Part shown: positions 43,875 through 54,298 of the stretch, piece by piece | How the letters are laid out: each line of letters begins with the position of its first letter | Numbering within the stretch: the stretch's first letter is position 1 | Origin: Clostridium zeae | GTDB lineage: Bacteria; Bacillota; Clostridia; Clostridiales; Clostridiaceae | Direction: 5' to 3' | Assembly: GCF_017312485.1 (NCBI RefSeq) | Contig: NZ_BMBA01000002.1 | Coordinates: 430,287 to 494,286 of the forward strand | Length of the DNA: 64,000 nucleotides | Position numbers and translations under genes: made by a program | Notes under the pieces: generated by a model | Told to the model about the DNA's origin: nothing | The model's database searches: none | Seen by the model: only the letters and a program-made list of their open reading frames with translations

Positions 43875-45168
43875 ATGCAGATTCTATACCTTTTTTAGGT
43901 TTAGCTTTTTTTGTCTTTAAAACAGGTCTTGTTTCTCCCTCTGCAAGAAGAGTAACATCAGGTTCCTTCTTATCTTTAACAGAATCTTCAGTTACAGTAA
44001 CCTTCACTATATTGTCTTGTGAAGGGATATCAAACATTATATTAGTCATCATCTCTTCCACTATAGCTCTAAGTCCTCTAGCACCTGTATTTCTCTTTAT
44101 AGCCTCTTCAGCTATTGCTTGTAAGGCCTGATCATTGAACTCTAAATCTACATTATCAAGTTCAAATAATTTCTTATACTGTTTTACAAGAGCATTTTTT
44201 GGAGTTGTTAGTATATTAACTAAAGCACCTCTATCCAATGACTCTAAAGTTACTACAATTGGTAATCTACCAACAAATTCTGGAATCAAACCAAATTTCA
44301 AAAGATCTCCAGGCATTATATCTCTCAATAGTTTACCAATATCTTTTTGTTCCTTAGATTGAACATTAGCTCCAAATCCAATAGCACTCTTGCTAGTTCT
44401 TTTTTCAATAATCTTATCAATTCCATCAAATGCTCCACCGCAAATAAACAAAATATTACTAGTGTTTATCTGAATGAATTCTTGATGAGGATGCTTTCTT
44501 CCACCTTGTGGAGGAACTGAAGCAACTGTTCCTTCAAGTATCTTTAATAATGCTTGTTGAACGCCTTCACCTGATACATCTCTTGTAATTGATGGGTTTT
44601 CTGACTTTCTTGCTATCTTATCAACTTCATCGATGTATATGATACCTTTTTCAGCTCTTTCAACATCATAATCAGCATTTTGAATAAGCTTTAAAAGTAT
44701 ATTTTCTACATCTTCTCCAACATATCCTGCCTCAGTTAATGTAGTTGCATCTGCTATAGCAAATGGAACATTTAAAAACTTTGCAAGTGTTTGAGCAAGC
44801 AATGTTTTACCTGATCCTGTAGGTCCTAAAAGTAATATATTACTTTTTTGCAATTCAATGTCATCTTCTGCTTCATTTGAATTTATTCTCTTGTAATGGT
44901 TATATACTGCCACTGATAGTGCTTTTTTGGCTGCTTCTTGACCAATAACATATTGATCTAAATAGCCTTTTATTTCAACTGGCTTTGGCAAGCTAGTTGA
45001 ATCAAATTGGATGCTTTCTTCAAATTCATCTGCAATTATTTCAGAACATAACTCGATACATTCATCACATATATATACACCTGGTCCAGCAATCAGCCTT
45101 TTAACCTGATCTTGATTCTTACCACAGAAGGAGCATCTTAACTGCTTTTTGTCTTCGTATTTAGCCAT
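43873..45168 (-). CDS. clpX: ClpX, ATP-binding subunit of the ClpXP protease
   Basis: 431 aa hexameric AAA+ unfoldase. N-terminal zinc-binding domain [11 protein letters not shown]...CDECIELC (residues 12-42), then Walker A GPTGSGKT and Walker [11 protein letters not shown]. The VGEDVENIL and [10 protein letters not shown] segments are the usual ClpX motifs. It is 32 bp downstream of clpP on the same strand, the standard order, with two terminators behind. Confidence 0.97.
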   Translation of the reverse strand: MAKYEDKKQLRCSFCGKNQDQVKRLIAGPGVYICDECIELCSEIIADEFEESIQFDSTSLPKPVEIKGYLDQYVIGQEAAKKALSVAVYNHYKRINSNEAEDDIELQKSNILLLGPTGSGKTLLAQTLAKFLNVPFAIADATTLTEAGYVGEDVENILLKLIQNADYDVERAEKGIIYIDEVDKIARKSENPSITRDVSGEGVQQALLKILEGTVASVPPQGGRKHPHQEFIQINTSNILFICGGAFDGIDKIIEKRTSKSAIGFGANVQSKEQKDIGKLLRDIMPGDLLKFGLIPEFVGRLPIVVTLESLDRGALVNILTTPKNALVKQYKKLFELDNVDLEFNDQALQAIAEEAIKRNTGARGLRAIVEEMMTNIMFDIPSQDNIVKVTVTEDSVKDKKEPDVTLLAEGETRPVLKTKKAKPKKGIESA

Positions 45169-45200
45169 TAACTACACCTCACTAAGGTCAAACAAAGAAA

Positions 45201-45803
45201 CTATTCTTTATTTTTCACCTCTTCATTTTTTCTTATAACTTTATCTACTAATCCATATTCTGCTGCTTCATCAGCACTCATAAAGTAATCTCTTTCAACA
45301 TCAGCTTTAATTTTTTCTAATGGTTTTCCTGTATTTTCACTTAAGATTCTATTCAGATCATCTTTAATCCTAAGTATTCTTCTCGCATGTATATCTATAT
45401 CTGTTGCTTGACCTTGGAATCCGCCAAGTGGTTGATGAATCATTATTTCACTGTTAGGTAGAGCAAATCTCTTACCCTTTGCACCTGATGAAAGAAGAAA
45501 CGATCCCATTGAAGCTGCCATTCCAATACATATAGTTGCTACATCAGACTTTATATACTGCATAGTATCATATATAGCCATTCCGGATGTAATTGATCCT
45601 CCTGGACTATTTATGTATAAATATATATCTTTATCAGGATCTTCACTTTCAAGGAATAATAATTGGGCTACAATTAAGCTAGCTGAAGCATCATTTACCT
45701 CTCCATTCAGCATAATAATCCTATCTTTTAGAAGTCTTGAGAATATATCGTAACTTCTTTCTCCTCTGTTTGTTTGTTCAATTACCATAGGAACTAAACT
45801 CAT
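45201..45803 (-). CDS. clpP: ClpP, ATP-dependent Clp protease proteolytic subunit
   Basis: 200 aa serine protease. Catalytic Ser in [11 protein letters not shown], His in MIHQPLGGF and Asp in the later [11 protein letters not shown] region form the usual triad. The ATG at 45803 follows AAGGAGG. It precedes clpX directly. It assembles with ClpX and other Clp ATPases for regulated proteolysis. Confidence 0.97.
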   Translation of the reverse strand: MSLVPMVIEQTNRGERSYDIFSRLLKDRIIMLNGEVNDASASLIVAQLLFLESEDPDKDIYLYINSPGGSITSGMAIYDTMQYIKSDVATICIGMAASMGSFLLSSGAKGKRFALPNSEIMIHQPLGGFQGQATDIDIHARRILRIKDDLNRILSENTGKPLEKIKADVERDYFMSADEAAEYGLVDKVIRKNEEVKNKE

Positions 45804-46202
45804 ATACAATCCTCCTTCAATTCAAAATACTATATTTATAATATATCCTATTTTGATAATTTATTATAATTAAATTATATAAAATATTTTATCATTTGTT
45901 AATCAATATATATATAAGTTACTGTAAAAAATATTCATTTTCATATCTAAAGTACTTATATACCTTTTATATTCTAGTAACTTTTTACAAAACTTATACA
46001 TTGTATAATTTAATTAAGCAACTTTTAATATATTAATATTCAACTTTAACTATTCATTTAAAGCTAAATAAAATTAATAATGAAAATAAATTAATAAATA
46101 TATTTATTTTCATAGATAGCTTACGAATTTGTGGAAAGTTTTAAATTAAATAATCATGAATTGTGTTATACCTATTTATACCTAAACTTATATATTTAAA
46201 AT
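45804..46202. other. AT-rich region between tig and clpP
   Basis: About 400 bp, very AT-rich. It must hold the clpP promoter, but many TATAAT-like strings make a choice impossible. A 12-bp AT-only inverted repeat lies at 46080-46113, inside an AAGCTA/TAGCTT pair. I see no CtsR or CIRCE operator and no small gene. Confidence 0.4.
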
Positions 46203-46228
46203 GATTGCCAGAATTTCTTCTGGCAATC
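46203..46228 (-). terminator. tig terminator
   Basis: Stem GATTGCCAGAA/TTCTGGCAATC with a TTTC loop, followed by ATTTTAAAT on the minus strand; 15 nt after the tig stop. Confidence 0.8.
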
Positions 46229-46243
46229 CATATATACATTATA

Positions 46244-47536
46244 TTATTCAGTTACTTTAGCATTGTCTACTAATAATTTTACAGTTTTTTCTGTAACAAC
46301 TTCTAATCTTATAACTTGTTCTTGACCCTTTAATAATATTTCAGCCATTTTTTCTGAATCTCCAGCACTGTACATCTTAGCTAATTCAGCTGCCTTTGCT
46401 TTCATTTCTTCTTCAGTAGCATCTATAGCTTCAGCTCCAGCTACTTTATCAAGAACTAAATCAGTCTTAACCTTCTTAACTGCACTTTCTTGCATATAAG
46501 CTTTCATTTGTTCTTCACTACTTCCAGTGAATTCATAGTATTGTGCAAGTGTTAATCCTTGATAGCTAAGTCTGTTTTCTAAATCCTTAACCATAGCTTC
46601 TACTTCTCTATCAACCATAACAGAAGGTACTTCTACTTTTGCGTTTTCTACTACAGCACTAACTACAGCTTCTTCAAATTCTTTCTTTGCTCTTTGTTCA
46701 TTTGAATCAGCTATTTTCTTTCTCATATCAGCCTTAACTTCTTCAATTGTATCAAACTCTGAAACTTCTTTTGCAAATTCATCATCTAACGCTGGAAGTT
46801 CTTTAACTTTAATTTCTTTTACAGTAACTTCAAAAACTGCTGGCTTACCATTTAAATCTTCTTTTCCGTAGTTTTCTGGGAAAGTAACATTTACATCTTT
46901 CTTTTCTCCAACAGTAGCACCTACTAATTGATCTTCAAAAGTATCTATAAATGTACCTGAACCTATTTCTAATGAATAGTCAGTTGCTTCTCCACCTTCG
47001 AATGCTATTCCATCAACAAATCCTTTGAAATCTATAGTTACTATATTTCCCTTTTCAACAGATCCTTCAGTCTTTGTTTCGATTCTTGCATTTTTTTCTT
47101 GCATTGCTTTTAATTGTTTTTCTACTTCTTCTTCTGAAACTTCATATGAAGCTTTCTTAACTTCAACACCCTTGTATTCTCCTAATTCAACTTCAGGGTA
47201 AACAGTAACTTCAGCTGTGTAAACTAAATCTTTTCCTTCTTCAACTTCTAAAACATCTATCTTTGGATAATCTACTGGTTTAATGTTATTGTTTGCTAAA
47301 ACTTCAGGATATGTTTCATCTATAGCAATGTTTATAGCATCTTCAAGTAATGCCCCAATCCCGTAATATTGTTTCACCATATTCATTGGTGCTTTACCTT
47401 TTCTGAATCCAGGAATATTAAATTTCTTTATATTCTTTTTGTAGGCTTTATTTAAAGCTTCATCGAATTTCTTTGCTTCAACTTTCACTTCAAATTTCAC
47501 TATATTTGCCTCTATTTTTTCCATTTTAACGTCCAT
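46244..47536 (-). CDS. tig: Trigger factor
   Basis: 430 aa ribosome-bound chaperone and peptidyl-prolyl isomerase. The N-terminal ribosome-binding motif is [17 protein letters not shown] (residues about 43-59), the central FKBP domain includes [20 protein letters not shown], and the C-terminal helical chaperone arms follow. The start follows GGAGG. The gene heads the tig-clpP-clpX-lonB-lon-engB block common in Firmicutes but has its own terminator. Confidence 0.97.
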   Translation of the reverse strand: MDVKMEKIEANIVKFEVKVEAKKFDEALNKAYKKNIKKFNIPGFRKGKAPMNMVKQYYGIGALLEDAINIAIDETYPEVLANNNIKPVDYPKIDVLEVEEGKDLVYTAEVTVYPEVELGEYKGVEVKKASYEVSEEEVEKQLKAMQEKNARIETKTEGSVEKGNIVTIDFKGFVDGIAFEGGEATDYSLEIGSGTFIDTFEDQLVGATVGEKKDVNVTFPENYGKEDLNGKPAVFEVTVKEIKVKELPALDDEFAKEVSEFDTIEEVKADMRKKIADSNEQRAKKEFEEAVVSAVVENAKVEVPSVMVDREVEAMVKDLENRLSYQGLTLAQYYEFTGSSEEQMKAYMQESAVKKVKTDLVLDKVAGAEAIDATEEEMKAKAAELAKMYSAGDSEKMAEILLKGQEQVIRLEVVTEKTVKLLVDNAKVTE

Positions 47537-47583
47537 TATAAAATTCCTCCTAAAAAGTGTACTAATCGTCTTTAGACTTAGAT

Positions 47584-47613
47584 ATTATAACACATTACTT
47601 CTTTTATTTACAA
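47584..47613 (-). promoter_or_regulatory. Predicted tig promoter
   Basis: On the minus strand: -35 TTGTAA (47608-47613), 18-bp spacer, extended -10 TGTTATAAT (TATAAT at 47584-47589). Confidence 0.6.
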
Positions 47614-47664
47614 ACATTTCTTTATAATATTAACTAAAACACCCATTAACTTCTACCTATGTTA

Positions 47665-48465
47665 TTATTGTATGGTTTTTATAAGTTTATCCAAATAAAT
47701 CTTACTTTGCAAAATTTCATCATAAGATTTATAATTATCTCCATACACTTCGATTATTGCCTTGCCTTTATAATTTATATCCTCTAAACTTTTTAAAATT
47801 TTTTTATAGTCTACATTTCCTTTACCAGGAAGCATGCAACTCTGATTTTCATTTTTATCATTAATATGAAAATTACAAATTTCTTTTCCCATTACATTAA
47901 TATATTCTTGTGGTTCAATATTTGACTTATAACATTGCTTCAAATCCAAGGTATAGTATAGAGGATATTTAACTTTTTCCTTTAATAGCCTTAGATATTC
48001 CAAATCAGAAGACATACACCACGATACATTTTCTTGTGCTAATTTTATATTATTTTCTCCCGCATAATATGTAAGTCTATTGTACATATCTATGATTAGT
48101 TCATAGTCAACCTGCAAAAAATCTATTTTTCTCATACCATGGAAAGTATATATTTTGCTTCCACCTAATATATTTATAGCTTTACAAACTTTTTTAAAGA
48201 TTTCCATCATATCTTCTCTACGCCGTTTATATGCATCAAATAGAAAAGGTTCAAACATTGAGCTATAAATATGAACTGAATTTATATTAAATTTGTTCTT
48301 TTCACACTGATCTTTGATCTTCAATATAAAATTTTCTTCATATTCAGAAAATGTGTTTAAAAATATTTCTCCATAATCGAACCCAATTTTTTTCATAATT
48401 TCGATACTATCTTCAGCAAGCACATTTGGGTAAAAGCATGCAGAAGACAAACCAACCTGCATCAT
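47665..48465 (-). CDS. Sugar phosphate isomerase/epimerase-like TIM-barrel protein
   Basis: 266 aa of the xylose-isomerase-like/AP endonuclease 2 superfamily. Recognisable barrel strands: VGLSSACFYP at the start, NINSVHIYS, KIYTFHGMRK, KLAQENVSWC (Glu), YYTLDLKQCYKS (Asp), CNFHINDKNENQ and KGKAIIEVYG (Glu), giving the Glu-Asp-His-Glu metal set of the fold. Substrate unknown. It follows the anchored protein at 48470 by 4 nt, so they are cotranscribed. Confidence 0.82.
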   Translation of the reverse strand: MMQVGLSSACFYPNVLAEDSIEIMKKIGFDYGEIFLNTFSEYEENFILKIKDQCEKNKFNINSVHIYSSMFEPFLFDAYKRRREDMMEIFKKVCKAINILGGSKIYTFHGMRKIDFLQVDYELIIDMYNRLTYYAGENNIKLAQENVSWCMSSDLEYLRLLKEKVKYPLYYTLDLKQCYKSNIEPQEYINVMGKEICNFHINDKNENQSCMLPGKGNVDYKKILKSLEDINYKGKAIIEVYGDNYKSYDEILQSKIYLDKLIKTIQ

Positions 48466-48469
48466 TATT

Positions 48470-49345
48470 TTAACCGCCTATTAGCTGTTGTACAGTAATA
48501 ACCTTTTCTGTATCATCAGCTTTAATATGAAGTCCATCTGCTTCCAAATTTGATATTGTTAAATTTTTAGCTTTTATGTTCATTAGAGCTTTATGTTCTC
48601 CAGAGTTTATATCCACAATCCAAATATAAGAGTAAAGATCTGGCACTCCAAACCATGGCAATTGACTTACATATGCTACATGTTTATCATCTATAAACTT
48701 CGAGTTAACTGACCATAGATATCCAGGATACTGTTTCATTATAGCTTCTCTACTAAAAGTTCTACCATCCTTAGTAACATAAGAAGCTTTAGTAATTTCC
48801 TTTTGTTGTCCATCACTGCCAATAACCTTCATTTGTTGAGTGTTTACCTCATTTATAAGCATAGAATTTTGAGAAGGACTTATATCAAAAGTTACTCCAC
48901 TATCGATAGGGTCTAGATATTTATATTTCTTAGTCCCTGATACATCGTCATAAAATATTTTTGATACTGTTCCACTTCCTAAAGTAACTTCTATATACTT
49001 ATCCTCTTCTTGCTTCTTCTCTTCATTACCGTTTTTAGAAGTATCTTTTGAAGCATTTGAATCTGATTGTTTGTTGCCATCTTTATTAGAATCATCCTTT
49101 GGCTTAGTAGCTGCTTCTTTATCATTATTCGCCTTATCATTGCTAATTGATGGCTTATCTTGATTACTTTTTTTTGTAAGTATAGATGAGACCTTATCTT
49201 TAATATCATTCTTAAAATTGATTTTAGTAGCTGTAAATGCAATTGCTCCTATAACAAGTACAACCAAGATAAATGTAGATACAAGCCTCTTTCTTTTTTT
49301 CATTCTTCTTTCATATTCTTTACTGAATATACTAGGTTTTCCCAA
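48470..49345 (-). CDS. Single-pass membrane protein with charged linker, 291 aa
   Basis: A basic N-terminus (EYERRMKKRKRL) precedes one membrane segment (about residues 21-41), then a Lys/Asn/Asp/Ser-rich linker (about 50-115), then a globular outer domain of beta character with PGYLWSVNSKFIDDKHVAYVSQ, in part, and ending in TVQQLIGG. TTG start after AGGAGGG. The plan fits a wall-spanning clostridial protein. It is paired with the TIM-barrel gene. No known family recognised. Confidence 0.6.
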   Translation of the reverse strand: MGKPSIFSKEYERRMKKRKRLVSTFILVVLVIGAIAFTATKINFKNDIKDKVSSILTKKSNQDKPSISNDKANNDKEAATKPKDDSNKDGNKQSDSNASKDTSKNGNEEKKQEEDKYIEVTLGSGTVSKIFYDDVSGTKKYKYLDPIDSGVTFDISPSQNSMLINEVNTQQMKVIGSDGQQKEITKASYVTKDGRTFSREAIMKQYPGYLWSVNSKFIDDKHVAYVSQLPWFGVPDLYSYIWIVDINSGEHKALMNIKAKNLTISNLEADGLHIKADDTEKVITVQQLIGG

Positions 49346-49775
49346 AGTTATTCCCTCCTAGTTACTTTTATTATTTTATTATTACATAACTAATTATGCT
49401 TTTTATTTAAAGCACCAATAGTTTGACTGTTTACTTGCTATAAAAAAGTTATTCAAATCAATCAAAAGCACTAGATCTAGCCATTCTTCAAATTTTATAC
49501 TTCCTTATACAGCAAAAAGCCTACTCATAAAATACACCATTTTAAATTAACTGTTTATTTAGGATAATTATCTAATATTTACTATGTTATTATGCACTTT
49601 TATATACAGAATTTATTTAACAAATATATTTTTGTATATAATATAAAAGTAATATATCTTATTTGACCATATATATTATACCTTAATGATGTGAAAATTA
49701 ATAATAATTTTTGTAAAAATTCATATCTTAATGTATAATAGACTATAACTTACCTAATTATGATTGGAGGTCAAT
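49346..49775. other. Divergent intergenic region, 430 bp
   Basis: Very AT-rich. Promoters for both flanking genes must lie here, but none stands out; a TTGACC at about 49662 precedes TATATTATA-like DNA on the plus side. No repeat copy or small gene seen. Confidence 0.4.
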
Positions 49776-50600
49776 ATGACGAAATTGCACATTTTAGGCA
49801 CTGGAAGTGCTATGGTAACCAAGTGCTACAATACGTGTTTTACAATTTCTAATATGGCAGGTGAACACTTTCTAGTAGATACTGGTGGAGGAAACACCTT
49901 ACTGACTAATTTAGAAAAGCTAAATATCCCTATTACAAGAATACATAATATTTTTATATCTCATACTCACAATGATCACATAGCAGGTATTACTTGGATT
50001 GTAAGAGCTATTGCTCAATCAATGATAAACGAGAAATACTTTGGAACTCTTAACTTTTTTGGACATTCTGATGTATTAGAAGTTGCAAAACAAATATGCA
50101 CTCTTATGCTAGAGGAAAAATTTACAAGATTTTTTGATGACCGAATATTTTTTATTCCTGTAAACGACAATGAAAAGAGGTACATAATAGATTGTGATTT
50201 CACTTTCTTTGATATAAATAGTAAAAAACGTCTTCAATACGGCTTTAAACTTGAAGATACAGATGGCATCACATTTACGTTTATTGGTGATGAGCCTTAT
50301 AAAGATGAACTTGAAAAACACTGCATAAATTCTGATTTTATGATGCATGAAGCATTTTGTTTATTTGAAGAGAGGGATTTATTTAAGCCTTACGAAAAGC
50401 ACCACACTACAGTTAAAGAAGCATGTGAGAATGGCAGAAAGCTTAATATAAAAAACTTAATCTTAATTCATACTGAAGATAAAAATTACATAAGCAAACC
50501 AGAATACTATTGTGCTGAAGGAAGGTACTTCTTTAGTGATAACCTTATTGTTCCATCAGATTTAGACGAGATTGATTTAGAAATTATTAAAGAAGATTAA
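49776..50600 (+). CDS. Metallo-beta-lactamase-fold hydrolase (RNase Z-like)
   Basis: 274 aa. Opening LHILGTGSAMVTKCYNTCF, then the zinc motif HTHNDHIAG (HxHxDH), and later VDTGGGNTL upstream and HHTTVKEACENGRK/LILIHTEDK downstream, matching the RNase Z/arylsulfatase-like branch. The ATG at 49776 follows GGAGG at 5 nt. It could process tRNA or act on another phosphodiester; the lack of the usual RNase Z exosite arm favours a different substrate. Single gene with terminator. Confidence 0.8.
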   Translation: MTKLHILGTGSAMVTKCYNTCFTISNMAGEHFLVDTGGGNTLLTNLEKLNIPITRIHNIFISHTHNDHIAGITWIVRAIAQSMINEKYFGTLNFFGHSDVLEVAKQICTLMLEEKFTRFFDDRIFFIPVNDNEKRYIIDCDFTFFDINSKKRLQYGFKLEDTDGITFTFIGDEPYKDELEKHCINSDFMMHEAFCLFEERDLFKPYEKHHTTVKEACENGRKLNIKNLILIHTEDKNYISKPEYYCAEGRYFFSDNLIVPSDLDEIDLEIIKED

Positions 50601-50615
50601 ACCACTTAAAATTTA

Positions 50616-50660
50616 TATGCGGATATACAATTCTTACTTTGTATATTCGCATATTTTTAT
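50616..50660 (+). terminator. Terminator after the MBL hydrolase gene
   Basis: Imperfect 15-bp stem TATGCGGATATACAA/TTGTATATTCGCATA (one mismatch pair) followed by TTTTTATTTATT. Confidence 0.85.
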
Positions 50661-50847
50661 TTATTCTTAAGGAATTTACAACGCAAATATATCTGTGGAT
50701 AAATATGAGTAACTACTTAAAATACAATTTGATTTAAAGAATAAAAAATAAGAATATGTCGCCTGTAATATTAATAATAACTTGGCCTTTTGTTCTATAT
50801 ACCTCCAGATAATAGTATAATTTTACTATAAATTTAAGGAGGTTTTT

Positions 50848-51765
50848 ATGTCTAGTTATTTTAATGATAATAGATTGATTAATGATTCAAAATCAGGAAT
50901 CAGATCTACCCCGTTAATTCTTGTAGTAATACTTTCGTTTATTTTTGTCTTCCTTGCTCAAATATTGGGTGGAATTATACTAGGTTTATTGTTTTTCTAC
51001 ACTAAAACACCATTTAGACAAGAAAATATTATAGGAAGCAATTACGTTATGATTCTCACAACTTCACTTTCAATTTTAATATGCTTTCTTTGGATATACT
51101 TATATGAAAAGAGAAATCCTATATCACTTGGCTTTCATCGAAGTGGATTCGGCTCAAATTATATATTCGGGTTCCTGTTAGGTTTATTATTGATGTCCAT
51201 AGAGGCTGTATTTCTCTGTATCACAAACAATGCTGAAATTTCTAAAGGTAATTTTGCTTTTTATAACTTCCTAAGTTTTTTAGTAGTCATACTTTCCTGG
51301 ATTATTCAGGGAGCATCAGAAGAGATATTAATTAGAGGTTTTGCACTACAAGCTATCATTGCTAAATATAATGTGCCAGTTGGCGTAATAGTGTCATCCT
51401 TAATTTTTGCAGCACTTCATATTTTTAATCCTGGTATCTCATTGCTAGCTTTCATAAACTTAATTTTATTTGGAGTGATAGCTGCACTTTTAGCCTTATA
51501 TACAGAAAGCCTGTGGGCTTCTTGTGCATTGCATAGCGCCTGGAATTTTGCAGAAGGCAATATATATGGCTTCTTGGTCAGCGGAACTCATGCGTCTGGG
51601 AACACTTTAGCTTTCATTAATTATAAGGCAAACAACTTAATTAACGGAGGATTATTTGGCCCAGAAGGTGGACTAGCAGATACCTTAATAAGTATTATTA
51701 CAATTATGGTATTAATTACCCTTATGAAGAAAAAAAATAGTTCTATAGCTTCAAACTTAAGTTAA
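50848..51765 (+). CDS. CPBP-family intramembrane protease (CAAX-like)
   Basis: 305 aa, eight or so membrane segments. The glutamic protease motifs are visible: EEILIRGFALQ (EExxxR), FAALHIFNP (FxxxH) and the third helix CALHSAWNF (HxxxN/W). Such proteins can handle bacteriocin self-immunity, peptide processing or membrane protein turnover. AAGGAGG precedes the ATG. Single gene; substrate unknown. Confidence 0.88.
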   Translation: MSSYFNDNRLINDSKSGIRSTPLILVVILSFIFVFLAQILGGIILGLLFFYTKTPFRQENIIGSNYVMILTTSLSILICFLWIYLYEKRNPISLGFHRSGFGSNYIFGFLLGLLLMSIEAVFLCITNNAEISKGNFAFYNFLSFLVVILSWIIQGASEEILIRGFALQAIIAKYNVPVGVIVSSLIFAALHIFNPGISLLAFINLILFGVIAALLALYTESLWASCALHSAWNFAEGNIYGFLVSGTHASGNTLAFINYKANNLINGGLFGPEGGLADTLISIITIMVLITLMKKKNSSIASNLS

Positions 51766-51890
51766 TAGAACTAATCCACATAACATTGATTCCACAAATA
51801 TTCATTACTCACCTAAAAGACATCTATATTATAATTGTCTTAATAAATTTCATGTTAAACAGAGCTACTAATTACTATGATGAAATATAC

Positions 51891-51916
51891 AAAGGGAAGT
51901 CAACTGACTTCCCTTT
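51891..51916. terminator. Bidirectional terminator between CPBP gene and Cys-rich gene
   Basis: Stem AAAGGGAAGTCA/TGACTTCCCTTT (nearly palindromic), 20 nt past the Cys-rich gene stop on the minus strand. Confidence 0.85.
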
Positions 51917-51935
51917 GATTATATATGAACTATTA

Positions 51936-52121
51936 TTATTTGTTGCAACATCCTTTTGATGAGCATCCCCCACAACTGTCACAACCACCATTATTTTTGC
52001 AACAACCTAAGCTTATACCTAATCCTTTTGCTTCATCAGCCGTAAGCGTCACTATGTTTTCGCTGTAATCTTCATAGTCTGGAGTATCTTTAAGAAAAGA
52101 CTTCTTTGCTATTTGAATCAT
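51936..52121 (-). CDS. Small Cys-rich protein, 61 aa
   Basis: Starts MIQIAKKSFLKDTPDYEDY (ATG at 52121 after GAGGTG). The first 40 residues are ordinary (IVTLTADEAKGLGISLG); the end is CCKNNGGCDSCGGCSSKGCCNK, with seven Cys in 22 residues. The layout, a leader-like N-terminus followed by a Cys-dense C-terminus, fits a metal-binding peptide or, less likely, a modified peptide; no maturase is adjacent. Own terminator. Confidence 0.65.
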   Translation of the reverse strand: MIQIAKKSFLKDTPDYEDYSENIVTLTADEAKGLGISLGCCKNNGGCDSCGGCSSKGCCNK

Positions 52122-52271
52122 ATCTCTATGCACCTCAACTTATTTAACAAATATTTTGTTATAACACTTATATGCGTGAATCTCCAAACAAACCAACTTG
52201 TAATTCTACCCACATATTAAAGTTTATATAACCTTTTAAAATAAGTCAATGAAATAGCATTTAGTCTCCAA

Positions 52272-53570
52272 CTATTTAGCTCCAAGATAACCAGCAGGAT
52301 TTACAGCTTGTCCATTAACTCTTATTTCAAAATGTAAGTGAGGTCCAGTACTATAAATACCTTCACTTCCTACTGAAGCAATAACTTGGCCTTGACTAAC
52401 TTTTTGTCCTACTGAAACATTCACTGATCTCATATGTCCATACATTGTCTGTACCCCGTTCCCATGATCAATTATAATCATATGACCGTATACAAGATTA
52501 TTTGTTTCAACTACTGCTACAGTTCCACTCTTTGAAGCTCTTACAGCAGAGCCTAAGGACGCACCAATATCCATGCCAGTGTGAAAGCTTTCTGTATGTT
52601 TAATAGGGTGAATTCTCCAACCAAATGGATCGGTAATAGGACCACTTGCTGGCCATATAAAGCTTTGCCCTTTTGAAGCGTCACTATTACTAGTATCATT
52701 ACCACCTTTATTGTTAATTTCAGCAATTTTTCTATCTATTTCAGCCTGAGCATCTTTATTATCTTCCTCTAATTCGCCAATCTTCTCAGCAATCTGCTTT
52801 TCAGAATCACTTAAAGAATTAATAACACTATTTTTTTGATTTTTTAAAGATGACAAGTCATCATATTGCTTCTTATTAGCATTTCTTTCTTGCAATAGTG
52901 CTTGTTGAGTATCTTTTAATTCATTTTGTTCTACTAAAACTTGATTCTTTTGCGCATCCATATCGGCCTTTTTAGTAGACAAATCTTTTTCTTTTTGAGA
53001 TAAATCCTTTTGGATGTTTTTCACTTCTTCAATTAACTCATTATCCTTCTGAATAATAGTTGTTATTGTTGTAAGTTTTTCAATGAAATCATTCAGATCA
53101 TTACTTCCTAAAACTACTCCTAACAGCTGTTCTCCCATGCTTGTTTTATAAGCATTGCGTAGTCTCTTTCCTAACAACTCTTTCTTTTCAACTTCTTCCT
53201 GCTTCTTTTCTTCTATGCCTTTTTGCACAGTGTCAATATCGTTTGAAACTTTGTTGATATTAGATTGAATTGAGTTGATCTTACCTTGAAGAGTATCTAT
53301 TTTACCTTGATAAGTGTCTACTTTTGCCTGTGATGCTTTTAGATCACTAATTTTCTTATCTAACTGATCTTGAATAGCTTTTAATTGATCATTTTGCTGA
53401 CTTTTAGCATTTTGCACTTGGTCTTTTTGATCTTGTAAATCATTAATTTTGTCTTTATTTGAATCAATCTGGTTTTGTAATGAATCAGTAGAAGCTGCTA
53501 TAGCTTGTACTGAATTAAAGCCAGACGTTATAAAAAAACAAAGTATTAAAGATAAAATTTTCTTCTTCAT
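52272..53570 (-). CDS. Coiled-coil M23 peptidoglycan hydrolase (LytM/EnvC-like)
   Basis: 432 aa. Signal peptide (KKKILSLILCFFITSGFNSVQA cut at about residue 24, in part), then a long coiled coil (about 28-280), then an M23 endopeptidase domain. Metal ligands are His and Asp in HTGMDIG and His in HLHFEIR near the C-terminus. The coiled-coil plus M23 plan is that of EnvC/PcsB-type cell-separation hydrolases. ATG at 53570 follows AAGGAG; an in-frame upstream start is less likely. Confidence 0.88.
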   Translation of the reverse strand: MKKKILSLILCFFITSGFNSVQAIAASTDSLQNQIDSNKDKINDLQDQKDQVQNAKSQQNDQLKAIQDQLDKKISDLKASQAKVDTYQGKIDTLQGKINSIQSNINKVSNDIDTVQKGIEEKKQEEVEKKELLGKRLRNAYKTSMGEQLLGVVLGSNDLNDFIEKLTTITTIIQKDNELIEEVKNIQKDLSQKEKDLSTKKADMDAQKNQVLVEQNELKDTQQALLQERNANKKQYDDLSSLKNQKNSVINSLSDSEKQIAEKIGELEEDNKDAQAEIDRKIAEINNKGGNDTSNSDASKGQSFIWPASGPITDPFGWRIHPIKHTESFHTGMDIGASLGSAVRASKSGTVAVVETNNLVYGHMIIIDHGNGVQTMYGHMRSVNVSVGQKVSQGQVIASVGSEGIYSTGPHLHFEIRVNGQAVNPAGYLGAK

Positions 53571-53608
53571 CTTATCTCTCCTTACCCCCACTTATTATTC
53601 TAACTTTA

Positions 53609-53638
53609 ATTATACTACATTTTTCTTCATAATTTCAG
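53609..53638 (-). promoter_or_regulatory. Possible promoter of the M23 hydrolase gene
   Basis: On the minus strand, a perfect -10 TATAAT (53609-53614) and CTGAAA as weak -35 (53633-53638), 18-bp spacer; leader about 35 nt. No clear WalR box. Confidence 0.45.
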
Positions 53639-53811
53639 CTTTTTTTTATTATTATCTGTTTGTTTACATTTTTTTTGCGGATATTAAGGAAATTTCACCT
53701 AATTTGATAATAGATTTTATTTAATGATGAAGTAATTACAAATTTCAAGTTACACATGCTAAAAGAAAAAATAACTATCTTTTAACATGCATAGCTTATA
53801 TTAAAAAAGTA

Positions 53812-54297
53812 TTAAGCAAAAAATCTATTACTCCTCACATATTCTTCATAACTAATATCAAACTCTCCAATTCCTATGGTCTCAATACCTAATTTATGAA
53901 AATCTCTTAGTGTTTCCTCACCTATATCCTGCTCAGAAGCGTTGCTTAAGGTTGCTAATTTGTTTACTCTATTAATTCCTTTTAACCCAAAAAGTTTATA
54001 TATGTTTTTTCTATTTAATTCTTCAGCTTTTACACAACTAACATAGATTTTTTCACCATTGATATTACAAACAATAGTACTATCATCTAGTTTACTAACG
54101 TAATTGTATTTCTTACTTTTTAAATATTCTATGCACCATTCGATATATTCCTCTTTTGTTAACTTGTTAAGTTCATCTTTCAAAGTAGTAACTTTAAAAT
54201 CCGTTCTAATCTTAGCACTAATCTTTAAAATATTCCTGCCTATATTAAACAATTGATACACGCAAAGTATAACTACTATACCTGTTATTGTAAACAT
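53812..54297 (-). CDS. Membrane-anchored Mrr-like (restriction endonuclease fold) protein, second of pair
   Basis: 161 aa. N-terminal membrane segment (about 1-20), then a soluble domain that begins LTKEEYIEWCIEYLKSKKYN and continues DDSTIVCNINGEKIYVSCVK. The latter resembles the core of Mrr/PD-(D/E)XK proteins, where D...(Q/C)xK carries the catalytic residues; here the acidic residue and final Lys are present, but the middle is altered. ATG is 1 nt after the upstream gene's TGA, with the site inside that gene: strong coupling. Nuclease activity is unproven. Confidence 0.5.
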   Translation of the reverse strand: MFTITGIVVILCVYQLFNIGRNILKISAKIRTDFKVTTLKDELNKLTKEEYIEWCIEYLKSKKYNYVSKLDDSTIVCNINGEKIYVSCVKAEELNRKNIYKLFGLKGINRVNKLATLSNASEQDIGEETLRDFHKLGIETIGIGEFDISYEEYVRSNRFFA

Positions 54298-54298
54298 C

